A stretch of 64,000 bases of DNA from Gari tellinella (Eukaryota; Mollusca; Bivalvia; Cardiida; Psammobiidae): contig OV277856.1 in assembly GCA_922989275.2 (NCBI GenBank), positions 80,867,038-80,931,037 on the forward strand, read 5' to 3'. The stretch's first letter is position 1; each line of letters starts with the position of its first letter. Below, piece after piece: positions 47,225 to 57,309 of the stretch. The translations under genes were made by a program, and so were the position numbers. Below the pieces are notes generated by a model. It had not been told where the DNA came from, ran no database searches, and saw only the letters and a list, made by a program, of their open reading frames with translations.

Positions 47225-48700
47225 ATACAGAGCATGGACTGTGGGAGTTTCACTGCCATTAAATACTGTCAAACTTAAAGATGAATGGCTAAATATAGAA
47301 GTGTTTATTTGTTATTTCGCAGGGCAGCTACTGGGCGTCCACTAGACGCAAATTATCGCGACGTCTATTTGTCTGTTTCAACCCGTTTGCTTACATAAAT
47401 GCTGTCAAACTTAGTGATTTAGTTTTTATTTGTTATTGGTCAGACAGATACTAGGCGTCTACTAGACGCCACCTTACACGATTTCTAATGATCTGGTTCA
47501 ATATGTTTGCTTACGTAAGTGTAGTTAAACTAAATGAAATATGGTTCAATATACCAGTGATTATTTGTAATTGGGCGAGGCAGCCTCTATGCGTCTACAA
47601 GACGCCACCTAACGTGAGGTCTAATGAGCTGGTTAAACCCGTTTGCTTACGTAGGTGCTGTCAAACTAAATGATGACTAGTTCAAAATACAAGGGTTTAT
47701 TTGTTATTGGCCAGGCAGCCATTAGGCGTCTACTAGACGTCACCTAACGCGACGTCTAATTATTTGGTTCATCCAGTTTACTAATGTACATTTTGTCAAA
47801 CTTAGTGATGAATAGTACAATATACACGTGTTTATTTGTTGTTAAGCCATGCAGCTATACTTAGTGATGAATAGTCATGTGTTTATTTGTTATTGGGTCA
47901 GACAGCTAAACGTAGTGATGAATGGTTTAATATACAAGTGTTAATGTGTTATTGCGCCAGACAGCTAAACTTAGGAATGAATATACACGTGTTTATTTGA
48001 TTTGTGCCAGACTGCTGAACTTAGTGATGAATATACATGTGTTTATTTGTTGTTGGGCCAGGCAGCTGAACTTAGTGATGAATATGCATGTGTTTATTTG
48101 TTATTGGGCCAGGCAGATGAACTTGGTGATTAATGTACATGTGTTTATTTGTTTTTGGGCCAGAAAGCTGAACTTAGTGTTGAATATGCATGTGTTTATT
48201 TGTTATTGGGCCAGGCAGCTGGACTTAGTGATGAATATAAATGTTTTTATGTGTTATTAGGCCAGGCAGCTAAACTTACTGATGAATATACATGTGTAAA
48301 TTTGTTATTGAACCAGACTGTTACTAGACGTCTACTAGACGCTACCTAACGCTACTTCTAATGATCTGGTTCAACCCGTTTTCTTACGTAGGTGCTGTGA
48401 AACTTAGTGACGAACTGTTCAAATATACAGGTGTTTATTTGTTATTGTACCAGGCAGCTACTGGGCGTCTACTAGACACAACCTAATGCGACGTCTAATT
48501 GTCTGGTTCAACCTGTTAGCTTACATTAGTGCTATCAAACTAAGTGATTTATGGATCAATATACAAGTGTGTATTTGCTTTTGCGTCAGGCAGCTACAGG
48601 GCGTCTACTTATCGCCACCTAACGCGACGTCTAATGATCTGGTTCAACCAGTTCACTTACGTAAATGCTGTCAAACTTAGTGATGACAGGTTCAATATAC
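47225..48700 (+). repeat. minisatellite with two unit lengths (~51 and ~135 bp)
   Basis: Fills intron 3. Long units (about 47270-47795 and 48300-48700) join CTTAGTGATGAAT/TTTATTTGTTATTGGGCCAG to GGCGTCTACTAGACGCCACC and GATCTGGTTCAACCCGTTTG. Short units (about 47800-48300) lack that second part and repeat every ~51-53 bp. Because 51 is divisible by 3, one frame (47946-48260) stays open; it is not a gene. Confidence 0.9.
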
Positions 48701-48880
48701 GTGTGAAAACCTAGTGTAGAGCGTAGCCCCACCCAGCCCCTACTAACCTTCATGTGCTCGTCTACATACGAGAAGACCTTATCTTTTCCCGTTCAATCGA
48801 ATTTACGCGCAAACGCGATACAATAATGATGAACCTGGCGAAATTTCGAAAGTGTACTCTATTTACTGAAAATATTACTG

Positions 48881-48930
48881 GCAAACAGCGTGGAGCCTTA
48901 TCTAATTAGGCGCCTGATTGACTCCAAATG
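48881..48930. repeat. CAAACAG-type hairpin, short
   Basis: GCAAACAGCGTGGAGCC, TCTAATTAGGCGCCTGATTG, ACTCCAAATG. Lies ~80 bp upstream of exon 4. Confidence 0.5.
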
Positions 48931-49011
48931 TTTATTGTAGACTTCGTATTCCAAACATAAACAAAATGACTTTGAAAGAATAAGAAAACTACGCTTTATA
49001 ATCTATTTTAG

Positions 49012-49161
49012 ATTTTCGAAGGAAACATCGATTCAGGAGAACCGACTCAGGTTGTTATTCGTGACTTGCCCGCGATTGTCCCAGCCCGATGTGTCAGAAT
49101 CAACCCGGTGAAGTGGAGTCCGAACTATATAGGACTGCGATTCGATATCCTTGGATGCTGA
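49012..49161 (+). CDS. discoidin gene exon 4 (end of F5/8 C domain, stop)
   Basis: Acceptor ATCTATTTTAG. The exon reads IFEGNIDSGEPTQVV, then ARCVRINPVKWSPNYIGLRF and DILGC before TGA. FxGN, the ARxxRIxPxxW motif and the final GLRxDxxGC are hallmark discoidin residues. C271 would pair with C111. The protein ends right after the domain. Confidence 0.9.
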   Translation: MFEGNIDSGEPTQVVIRDLPAIVPARCVRINPVKWSPNYIGLRFDILGC

Positions 49162-49454
49162 TTTACTCTGTTCATGAATTAACAGGAAGACTTTAAGTGT
49201 GTACCTGTGTTAAAACTGTGATGTTCGAGCTCCAAAATCGGATCCCATAATGTTGAAACATTAACTCGAACTCATTTTGGGGGACAATAACCTGACCGGC
49301 CCGATGTGGTATGTACATGTCAAGTCTAATTACAAGGGTCGGTTAAGGGTTTGGCTCTAGAACCTTCTGTTAAGAAGTAAGCATGTGGATGCGAAGTCCG
49401 ATCTCGCTTGTCAAGATCAAAGGAAATGTCTCCCGAAATCACTTCTTGCAAGAC
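49162..49454. other. sequence after the discoidin stop; no signal seen
   Basis: Probably includes the 3' untranslated region. No AATAAA was recognised. Confidence 0.35.
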
Positions 49455-49581
49455 GGTTGATTTTGTTTGTATGTGTGAATAGGCGTGTGCAAGTGTGTGG
49501 ATCTGTGTATTGTGTGTGTATGCCTGCCTGCAAGTGGTACTGCGTGTGTGTGCAAGTGTGTATGGGTATGTGTATTGTGTG
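49455..49581 (+). repeat. GT-rich minisatellite, left part
   Basis: Units contain TGTGTATGCCTGCCTG, GGTACTGCGTGTGTG and TATGGGTATGTGTATTGTGT. Continues at 51651 beyond the inserted hAT-like element. Confidence 0.8.
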
Positions 49582-51650
49582 CAGACATGGGGTAATTGAA
49601 ATTGATAATTTAATTAATTAATAATTAATTAACAAAAGTGATTTAATTGGAGATAATTGTTAATTGAGCAATATTTCAATTCCTTTAATTGTAATTTAAT
49701 CATTACTTTTGAAAAAAGTGGTTAATTGTTAATTGAATTTCAATTACTTTTCAATTAACCCTACACAATATGTACATGATTTGGAACCATAACATTCTGA
49801 ACTTATATTGAAAACAAGATAAGCCTATTTTCTATGCATGTTCATGTTAGTTTTAAATATTGACCTCATCTTAGTTTAAACATTTAATTCCATAATATTT
49901 CAAACTGACATGATTGAAATCACATATAATAATGAAAAAAAAAGATTAATAGCTGATTTTGATCCTCTCCATGTTGTCAATAACCTGTCAATAACCTACA
50001 AGTATAAATGCTACAAATGTGGTTATGCTTAAACAGCTTTAATTCTCAGGTCAATAAAACATGATTTGTTAAAAAAAGGTGTTAAAATACATGCATGTTG
50101 TTGTTGTAGCTTCATCATGGATGGACATAAATACTTATTAGCTGCAACAATACATGTACCATGAGACAATACCCAATAATTTTAGCTAGCTCTTATTCTC
50201 AATTTGCAAAATCGAATTGCTTAACCCTTACTAGAGTTGCTCATTGACCAAATTGATTTTGGAAATATACTATGCATTCATTTCACTTGAAAAATCAGTT
50301 TGAATCCAGATCAAGTCACACAAAGATCCCAACAGTTTAAACTTCATTTTATATATTTGTGAAAGTATTAGACAGAAATGCAAGTGTTTTTTTAAACACT
50401 ACAGACGACAACTTTGCTGTCAAAATTCACTAAAGGTGCATTGGGTTAAAGGTCATTCATCAAGCTTTACCTGTTTAAGAAAGGTGATAACGGTAGTTGT
50501 ATATACACAAAGCTATTTTTCACACATTGGGCACTGGGCAGTCCAAGTGACTCATTAAGTGTTAATGTTGTCATCTGCTGATAGTGTCAGGGATCCAGAT
50601 AAGGGGAGTATTTTGAAGACTAAAATTTTTATGCCTGGCCAAAACCCTATGGTGCATAGGAATTTGCGTTGGAATTGTTTCGTTGAGATGATTCTAATGA
50701 ATGGTCCCACCATTGGTTTGGTTTAAACATAAATAGAAAATGTTGGAAATATTTAGTTTACACACCCTTATGTGTGGCCCTGTCATGATGTGTCATCTGC
50801 TTTGAAAACTAAACACTTAAATTTTGACAATTTCATAACAAACCTTAGTTCAGCATAAACAGCTTCGATCCTGATCAGCTTAAAAATAACTCAAAGTCTT
50901 TTCCACACTGGTTTCATAATTCTACATAGTTGTGATCGGCAGTGACATTTTCCAATGAATATGATTGTGCTAAATAGTAAATAGAGCAGACTCTTATCAG
51001 AGTGCACCTTCAAAATCCTCCGATCTGTGTCTTTATTATATGCCTTCGAATGATATCGAGCGTTTCCGCGTGTAGCTGCAGAGTAAAATACAAGAGTCTG
51101 TATCAGCGTGTATCAGCAACTTTGTATTTTACTCTGACGTCGCTCTCAATTTAACGTGACGTCATTTACGTACATGTACGAGTGCCGCGTTATTCTTTGT
51201 GGCATACAAATTCTCGTTCTGCTTCAAATAACTAATAAATTTTTTATATAAAATTATTTAAACATCTATTAAGTTGTTTCTGGTTTGTATTCAAGGCATA
51301 TAATAAACACATTACCAGTTGGCAGTGCGCAACAGAGTGTTGCATTTAGCTCTCAACGTTTTTGGCGGAAACAACCGATCAGAATCGCGCCAATGCGATC
51401 GTCATATCGGCTGTTTCCGCCAAAAAGGTCTCGAGCTAAATCGTCACTGTATCGCACAGTCAACTGGTAATGTTTATTTATTGTTTGCAATGAACTAATA
51501 AACTTGGACCATGTAGTGTAACTGTGAAAAGTAATTGTTAATTTAATTAATTAATCAGGTGAAGTAATTTAATTGGTAATTTAATTGCATTTTATCCAAC
51601 TAATTGGTAATTTAATCAATTACTTTGCTAAGTAATTGACCCCATGTCTG
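49582..51650 (-). mobile_element. hAT-like non-autonomous element, copy 2
   Basis: Ends CAGACATGGGGTAATTG and CAATTAC-type ACCCCATGTCTG. Perfect 8-bp target duplication ATTGTGTG (49574-49581, 51651-51658). It is oriented opposite to copy 1 and co-linear with it except for nested insertions. The internal CCAGATAAGGGGAGTAT MITE (about 50588-50790) is shared with copy 1. Confidence 0.85.
51038..51476. mobile_element. hairpin element with CRE octamer, copy 1
   Basis: Nested in hAT-like copy 2 and flanked by TTTATT on both sides. One end has a foldback around AAAATACAAGAGTCTG; TGACGTCA is at 51157-51164. The other end is a 155-bp palindrome (51314-51468) with ACCAGTTGGCAGTGCG, TTTTTGGCGGAAACA and mirrors. 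The reverse copy is at 54961-55402. Confidence 0.75.
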
Positions 51651-52330
51651 ATTGTGTGTGTATGTCCTGTTTGTATATGGTACTGCGTGTGTGCGCACGT
51701 GTATGGGTATGTGAATTGTGTATGTATGCATGCATGCATGTGGTACTGCGTGTACGTTTGTGGAAGTGTATGGGTCTGTATATTGTGTTTGTATGCCTGT
51801 CTGTATTTGGTACTGTGCGTGTGTGTAAGTGCATGGCAAGTGGTATAGTACTGCGCGTGCGTGCAAATGTGTGGGTCTGTGCATTGTGTGTAGGTCTGCC
51901 TGTACCGGTATGTGGTACTACGTGTACAAGTTTGTATTGTGTTCGCATGCCTGCCTGTGTTGAGTAATGCTTGTATGGGTATTTGTATTGTGTTTGTATG
52001 CCTGCTTGTATTTAGTACTGTGTGTACGGGTCTGTGTATTGTGTGTGTATTCAGCCTGCTGTATGTGGTACTGCGTGTATGGATATGTATATTGTGTGTA
52101 TGCCTGTCTGTATTTGGTACTGCGTGTATGGGTATGTGTATTGTGTGTGTGTGTGTGCCAGCCTGTATTTGATACTCTGTGTGGGGGTCTGTGTATTGTG
52201 TGTATGCCCGGATTTATGTGTCACTGCGTGTGTGTGCCTGTTTGTGAGGATGTATGTGTGCACCTGTTTGTATGCAGCTGTGTGATTGTGTGTATTTGTG
52301 TATTAGTGCAATCATGGAGGAATGTGTACT
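51651..52330 (+). repeat. GT-rich minisatellite, right part
   Basis: About ten imperfect ~60-75-bp units with TGGTACTGCGTGTATGGGTA and TGTGTATTGTGTGTATGCCT. Several overlapping frames on both strands are open because of the simple composition; none is a gene. Confidence 0.9.
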
Positions 52331-52621
52331 TGTCCGAATACACATGTGTGTTTCTGTATTATTGTTTAAAGAAAAACAGATGAGAATTCAAATGTCAATC
52401 TAAAAGCTTTAAACGCATATAAAAACAGGCTAAATTCAAATTTACTATTCCATGGATAAATTGCGAACAGTTTGGCAGGGTTAAAAATAACTGTCAGACT
52501 TTGCTACAGTCCACATTATTAACGCTTCAGAAAAATATGCATTTACAATATTCCAGCACTATGAATATTTATAATCTGCACTAATACATAGACTAATGAT
52601 ACCAGGAATGTATTTGCCCAT
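52331..52621. other. no gene recognised
   Basis: Nothing supported. Confidence 0.35.
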
Positions 52622-52762
52622 GTTACAAGGTTATAAAGCGTTTGAGTTGAGCTCGTTCTCAAGTATTTGATTGGTTAGATTTGAGGCTAGGCTCAAATCT
52701 GACCAATCAGATGCTTGAGAACGACTTTAGACTCATCCCAAAAGATTTATAACCTTGGACCC
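52622..52762. mobile_element. foldback MITE, GGTTATAAAGCG type
   Basis: Arms AAGGTTATAAAGCGTTTGAG and mirror with AACCTTGGAC. The GATTTGAGGC-TA-GGCTCAAATC core matches 34817-34958. Confidence 0.8.
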
Positions 52763-53487
52763 CGGAAAAAGTGCAGATTCAAACAAGCCATAATGAATAC
52801 GAAGACAGTGCTGACACTGGCCAGCCAGTTCTTGCGAAATATGTCTTGTCCTTGTCTACACGGTCTAAAACATTGCAAATAAACACGCTTAGCAGGAGAG
52901 TTAATGATCACTATGGGTGACCGTTGTTTTATTTTTCAATAAGATACAACTTGTAATGTCCACAGAAATGTTGTTGCTAGTGTTACTTCTACTGAGGTAA
53001 AGCTTAAGGGTGGTTATAGTTTGTTTCTAAATACTATACAACTATAATGACAATAGATGTCTTGCTGTTAACTAGTATTAAAGCAAAGTGAATGTAAACC
53101 ATAAAGCTCCTTTGTGAGCTTTCTTTTTGTACGTTCACCTTGCTTTGAACTGTCACCTGTATTCGCCTGTAATAGCGAGAGTTTTCTGTACAATGTGTCT
53201 GAGATACGATAGGAGCTCATTTACCGATACATCACTCGGCGGCGATATTTAGATTTAGCTTAACATTCCTTCCCACGTCTAAATGTATTCACTTTCTATT
53301 TCAAACAACTGCAATTAAGGATCCCAGTAATATTCGTTTATTTGGAATCTTTACAGCTGACGCCAATGTCATGTATTGAGCTACATGTTTAACTATGGCA
53401 TGCCAGAAAATAATCAACAGTACTGAATGTTTTGGACAGACATGATAGTTTGGATCCAGATCATAAGAGTTAACAGATGTTATTAAC
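52763..53487. other. no gene; MITE remnant
   Basis: A partial AAAGCAAAGTGAATGTAAAC palindrome at 53080-53160, then AATAGCGAGAGTTTTCTGTA, matches the MITE at 43676-43839. Confidence 0.45.
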
Positions 53488-53711
53488 TTAACCCATTTGC
53501 GCCCAGTGGGTTATTCCATACTTATATATTAGACTAATCCATTTCATATCTAAGGGGTGCCTGTCTAAATTTTCATATTCGTTTTTGTTTTATATTGTAA
53601 TTCCTACATGCATTTACAATGTAGACTCTGATCACATTATGCGGCGTATGATCAGAGTCTACACTGTTTGCCTATGTCCCATATATGGGATCGTGGGCAC
53701 AAATGGGTTAA
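53488..53711. mobile_element. TTAA-terminated MITE (TTAACCCATTTGCGCCCA)
   Basis: Ends TTAACCCATTTGCGCCCA and TGGGCACAAATGGGTTAA. An inner palindrome, TAGACTCTGATCA with mirror TGATCAGAGTCTACA, around 53622-53672 ends in CTGTTTGCC. piggyBac-like signature. Confidence 0.75.
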
Positions 53712-53839
53712 GGTAGGTGAGGTAACCAAGTGAGAAGCTTGTTTTACCTGTCAGCATATTTTCTCCCCTAACTGAAGGGAATTCCCTGCCCAACGGCCTA
53801 CAGATGACGGGTTGGCTGTACGGGATACCCAGCGAAATA

Positions 53840-54155
53840 CAGTACTCCCTCTCTACAACGGCCCTCTCAACAACGACTCCCTCCTTACAACGACCATTGC
53901 CGCTGTTCCCTAAAAAGGACAATTATGTCTAACGCTTTAACTGCTGTAATATTGTCTGCTTAAAATTTTCGTCTGCTTTTTTTCTCAAAGTGACATAATG
54001 GACATTTTTACAGAAACAAAATAATTACGCGGCGTCTGATCTGGATTCAAGCTATTTGCAGATGTAAGTCAATTTCCCTCCCTATAACGACTCCCTCCGA
54101 ACAACGCACATATTTTTTGTCTCCCATTGGGTGTCGTTGTAGAGAAGGAGCGCTG
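53840..54155. mobile_element. MITE, CAGCGCTCC...ACAACGAC ends, TA duplication
   Basis: CAGTACTCCCTCTCTACAAC and mirror GTTGTAGAGAAGGAGCGCTG, flanked by TA. Half of the internal hairpin is deleted; only the ACGCGGCGTCTGATCTGG side remains. Confidence 0.8.
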
Positions 54156-54157
54156 TA

Positions 54158-54960
54158 GTTGCAAGACCTAAATAAATAGCTTTCGGCCATACGGTACGAA
54201 ACCTATAAAAGGTGTAAAACACGGACGTTTCATATTTTGCTTGATCATGAAGACATTGTGGTCATTAGCTGGCCTAAATACAAAGACCTTACCAAGGTCA
54301 CAGAATGAACAGATGTCGAGGTCAAGAGCGAAGCTACCTAAAGTGAAACTGAATACTGTGTTCCCTAGAAATGCAAATAAACATGTTTAATAAAATGACC
54401 CTAGTAGCTGCAGTCTAAAAGTTAAGCACTTTCACGTTGAACGTGGCTATGGACTAAGTGATACAGCTAGGTTCATATAACTTAACATTCTCAGACACAT
54501 TGTAGTTCAATAATATGTTGGTGCCGCGTACTGACAAGGGTTACACTTAAAGTCCTGCTCCATTTGCTGTGTGTGAACCTATAAAAGGTCTGATATATTG
54601 TTTGCTGTACATATAGCATGATTGTTGTTAAATACAATATAGTCTAAATAAGAAACTGCTTTTTTATCAAATGTCGCTTGACCAAATGCTATACACGCCG
54701 CATGTTAATCACATTTACTCCGGAAACATTGAATGGAACCATTTAGTCTTCAATTACGTATAGTCCATTTTAGACTGTTTTCCATAATACATCTCAAATT
54801 GACATAGAGTGCAGACCCTAATAAGAGGTATTTTTATGAAACATTAATCTGCACTGTTTGCATTAGACGAGTTACATTTACATGCACAATCTTTGTAAAA
54901 GACGAGCATAATTAGTCATAGGATTGAATGTGTTCATTCAACTAATGGCCAATGTATGTT
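54158..54960. other. no gene recognised
   Basis: Nothing supported. Confidence 0.35.
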
Positions 54961-55402
54961 TTACCAGTTGACAGTGCGATACAGAGTGATGTATTTAGCT
55001 CGAGACGTTTTTGGCGGAAATAGCCGATCTGACGAGCGCCTTGGCGCGAGTCTGATCGGTTGTTTCCGCCAAAAACGTCGAGAGCTAAATGCAACACTCT
55101 GTAGCGCACTGCCAACTGGTGATGTGTTTATCATATGCCTTGAATACACTCCAGAAACAATTAAATAGTTGTTTAAATCATTTTATATCTAAAATATATT
55201 AGTTATTTGAAGCAGAAAAAGATTTTTTGCATGCCACACAGAATAACGTGACACTTATACATGTACGTAAATGACGTCACGCTAAATCGAAAGCGACGTC
55301 AGAGTAAAATACAAAGTGGCTGATACAAGGTGGCTGAAACAGACTCTTGTATTTTACTCTGCAGATACACGCGGAAACGCTCGATATCATACGAAGGCAT
55401 AT
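54961..55402. mobile_element. hairpin element with CRE octamer, copy 2 (reverse)
   Basis: Starts with a 158-bp palindrome (54963-55120; ACCAGTTGACAGTGCG, TTTTTGGCGGAAATA with mirrors). It then has TGACGTCA (55272-55279), a second foldback around AGTAAAATACAAAGTGG, and ends TATCATACGAAGGCATA. Reverse of 51038-51476. Confidence 0.75.
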
Positions 55403-55494
55403 AATAAAACACAGTAGCGCATATGAACCATGTGATAATTATACTTGTGAAAGGTGTATATCTATGGTTAGCATAAAAAGAATCATGCACGGCT

Positions 55495-56484
55495 TTAGCT
55501 CACCTGGCACCAAGTACCAAGATGAGCTATTAGGATCGCTGGATGTCCGTCGTTCGTCTTCTGTCTGTATGTCTGTCTGTATGTCTGTCCGTCCGTCCAC
55601 AATTGTTCATTAACACTCTAGCGGCTACAAATTTCATTTGATCTTCATGAAACTTCATTATAATGTTTGTATTGATAATGTCTAGGTCAAGTTCGAATAT
55701 GCGTCATGTCGGATCAAACACTAGGTCAAATCATAGACAAACATTGTTAACATTCTAGAGGCTACAAATCTCATTAGATCTTCATGAATCTCGATCAACA
55801 TGTTTGTATTATTGATTTCTAGATCAAGGAAGAATGTGGGTTATGTCGGGTTAAAAACTAGGTCACTAGATCTAATCATAGAAAAACCTCGTAAACACTC
55901 TAGAGGCTTCATGAAACTTGGTCAACATGTTAAGACTTATTGATATCTAGGTCAAGTTTGAATGGGGGTCATGTTTGGTCAAAATCTAGGTCACTAGGTC
56001 AACTCATAGAAAAAACATTGTTTACACTATAGAGACTTCAAGACCCATTATATCTTCATGAACTTAGTCAAAATGTTTGCCTTATTGATTTCTAGATCAA
56101 GTTTAAATGCGAGTTATGTCCGTCTAAAAACTAGGTCACTAAGTGAAATGGTAGAACAAACCCTTTAAACGCTCTAGGGGCAACACATCTAATCAGATCT
56201 TAATGAGACTTGGTCAAACTGATTGCATTATTGATATCTAAGCCATGTTTGAATGTGATTTATATCGGAATAAACATAGGTTGCTAGGTCAAATCATGAA
56301 AATACATTGCTAACACTACATTTCTCATTTGATCTTGAAGATACTTGCTCAAATTGTTTGCCTCATTGTAAGCTAAACTACGGTTGAATGTTGTCAATGT
56401 CGGCTTAACTCTAGGTCTCTATAGGTCAAATTTTACATAGTGTACCAGGTGAGCGATATAAGGCCATAGTGTCCCTTGCTTAGT
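55495..56484 (-). mobile_element. pearl/Helentron-like element, minus orientation
   Basis: Begins with the terminal hairpin GCTCACCTGGCACC, then a GTCTGTATGTCTGTCTG tract. Five or six ~145-bp core units follow (CTAGGTCACTAGGTCAA reversed). It ends CCAGGTGAGCGATATAAGGC. Confidence 0.75.
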
Positions 56485-56590
56485 TCGAGTATTTAAATGT
56501 TGTAAAAAAAACTTGATTATACAAACCTAATGTATGCAACAATAAAAAAAGTGATTGTTTTCTAAATTTTCCATAATGGTAAACTAACTC

Positions 56591-56962
56591 AATTAGTTTC
56601 ACCTCCTGTCCATATCTCAGTAATTAGTTTCACCTCCTGACCATATCTCAGCAATTAGTTTCACCTCCTGACCATATCTCAACAATTAGTTTCACATCCT
56701 GTCCATATCTCAGCAATTAGTTTCACCTCCTGACCATATCTCAGCAATTAGTTTCACCTCCTGACCATATCTCAGCAATTAGTTTCACCTCCTGTCCATA
56801 TCTCAGCAATTAGTTTCACCTCCTGACCATATCTCAGCAATTAGTTTCACCTCCTGACCATATCTCAGCAATTAGTTTCACCTCCTGACCATATCTCAGC
56901 AATAAGTTTCACCTCTTGTCCATATCTCAGCAATTAGTTTCACCTCCTGATCATATCTCAGC
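56591..56962 (+). repeat. 31-bp minisatellite, 12 units
   Basis: Unit AATTAGTTTCACCTCCTGAC + CATATCTCAGC, twelve copies in exact 31-bp register with few substitutions, mostly at the GACC/GTCC position. Confidence 0.95.
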
Positions 56963-57061
56963 CTTTTTGTTAAAGCTTGCTATCCTGGTATAATTAAACT
57001 TATTGTTCGGAATTGATTAATTTTACTATTAAATCAAGCACGTAGCATTGAACTGTGCATG

Positions 57062-57309
57062 TTAACCCATTACCCCGTATCAAGTTTCTATTTTTGAAGA
57101 CAGGTGACCACTTTAAGCAGGTTGAAAGTAAAGCAGTATGCGCCTTAAGGCAAATTCTGCTTTGCCTTCAGCCTGCTTTAAGCTACCTACTGCTATAATA
57201 TAGAAAAAAATTCTGATATATATTCATGGCTGTACAAATTTGAATTATTTCTTCAGTGGAGGAATACATTATAGGCGTTAAAAGGCGTATTTATGTGGTA
57301 ATTGGTTAA
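57062..57309. mobile_element. MITE, TTAACCCATTACCCC terminus
   Basis: Left TTAACCCATTACCCCGTATC and right GTGGTAATTGGTTAA. Palindrome TTTAAGCAGGTTGAAAG with mirror CAGCCTGCTTTAAG (57105-57185). TTAA ends resemble piggyBac-type MITEs. Confidence 0.65.

Larger units (their letters stand above)
36158..49161 (+). other. gene span: PAN-discoidin gene, 4 coding exons
   Basis: Intron 1 (36480-42629, phase 1) holds MITEs, a CT microsatellite, a hAT-like element and an 80-bp tandem array. Intron 2 (42827-47036, phase 0) holds MITEs and an antisense L2-like LINE. Intron 3 (47184-49011, phase 0) is mostly a minisatellite. All introns are GT/AG. No polyadenylation signal was recognised in the 300 bases after the stop. 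Confidence 0.8.

Noticed and set aside
47946..48260. 104-codon frame with repeated WARQLNLVMNMHVFICY-like segments
   Set aside because: The minisatellite unit is 51 bp, divisible by 3, so the frame stays open by arithmetic. It lies in an intron.
51612..52383. Several long overlapping frames rich in Cys/Val or His/Thr
   Set aside because: All arise from GT-rich minisatellite DNA, on both strands at once.
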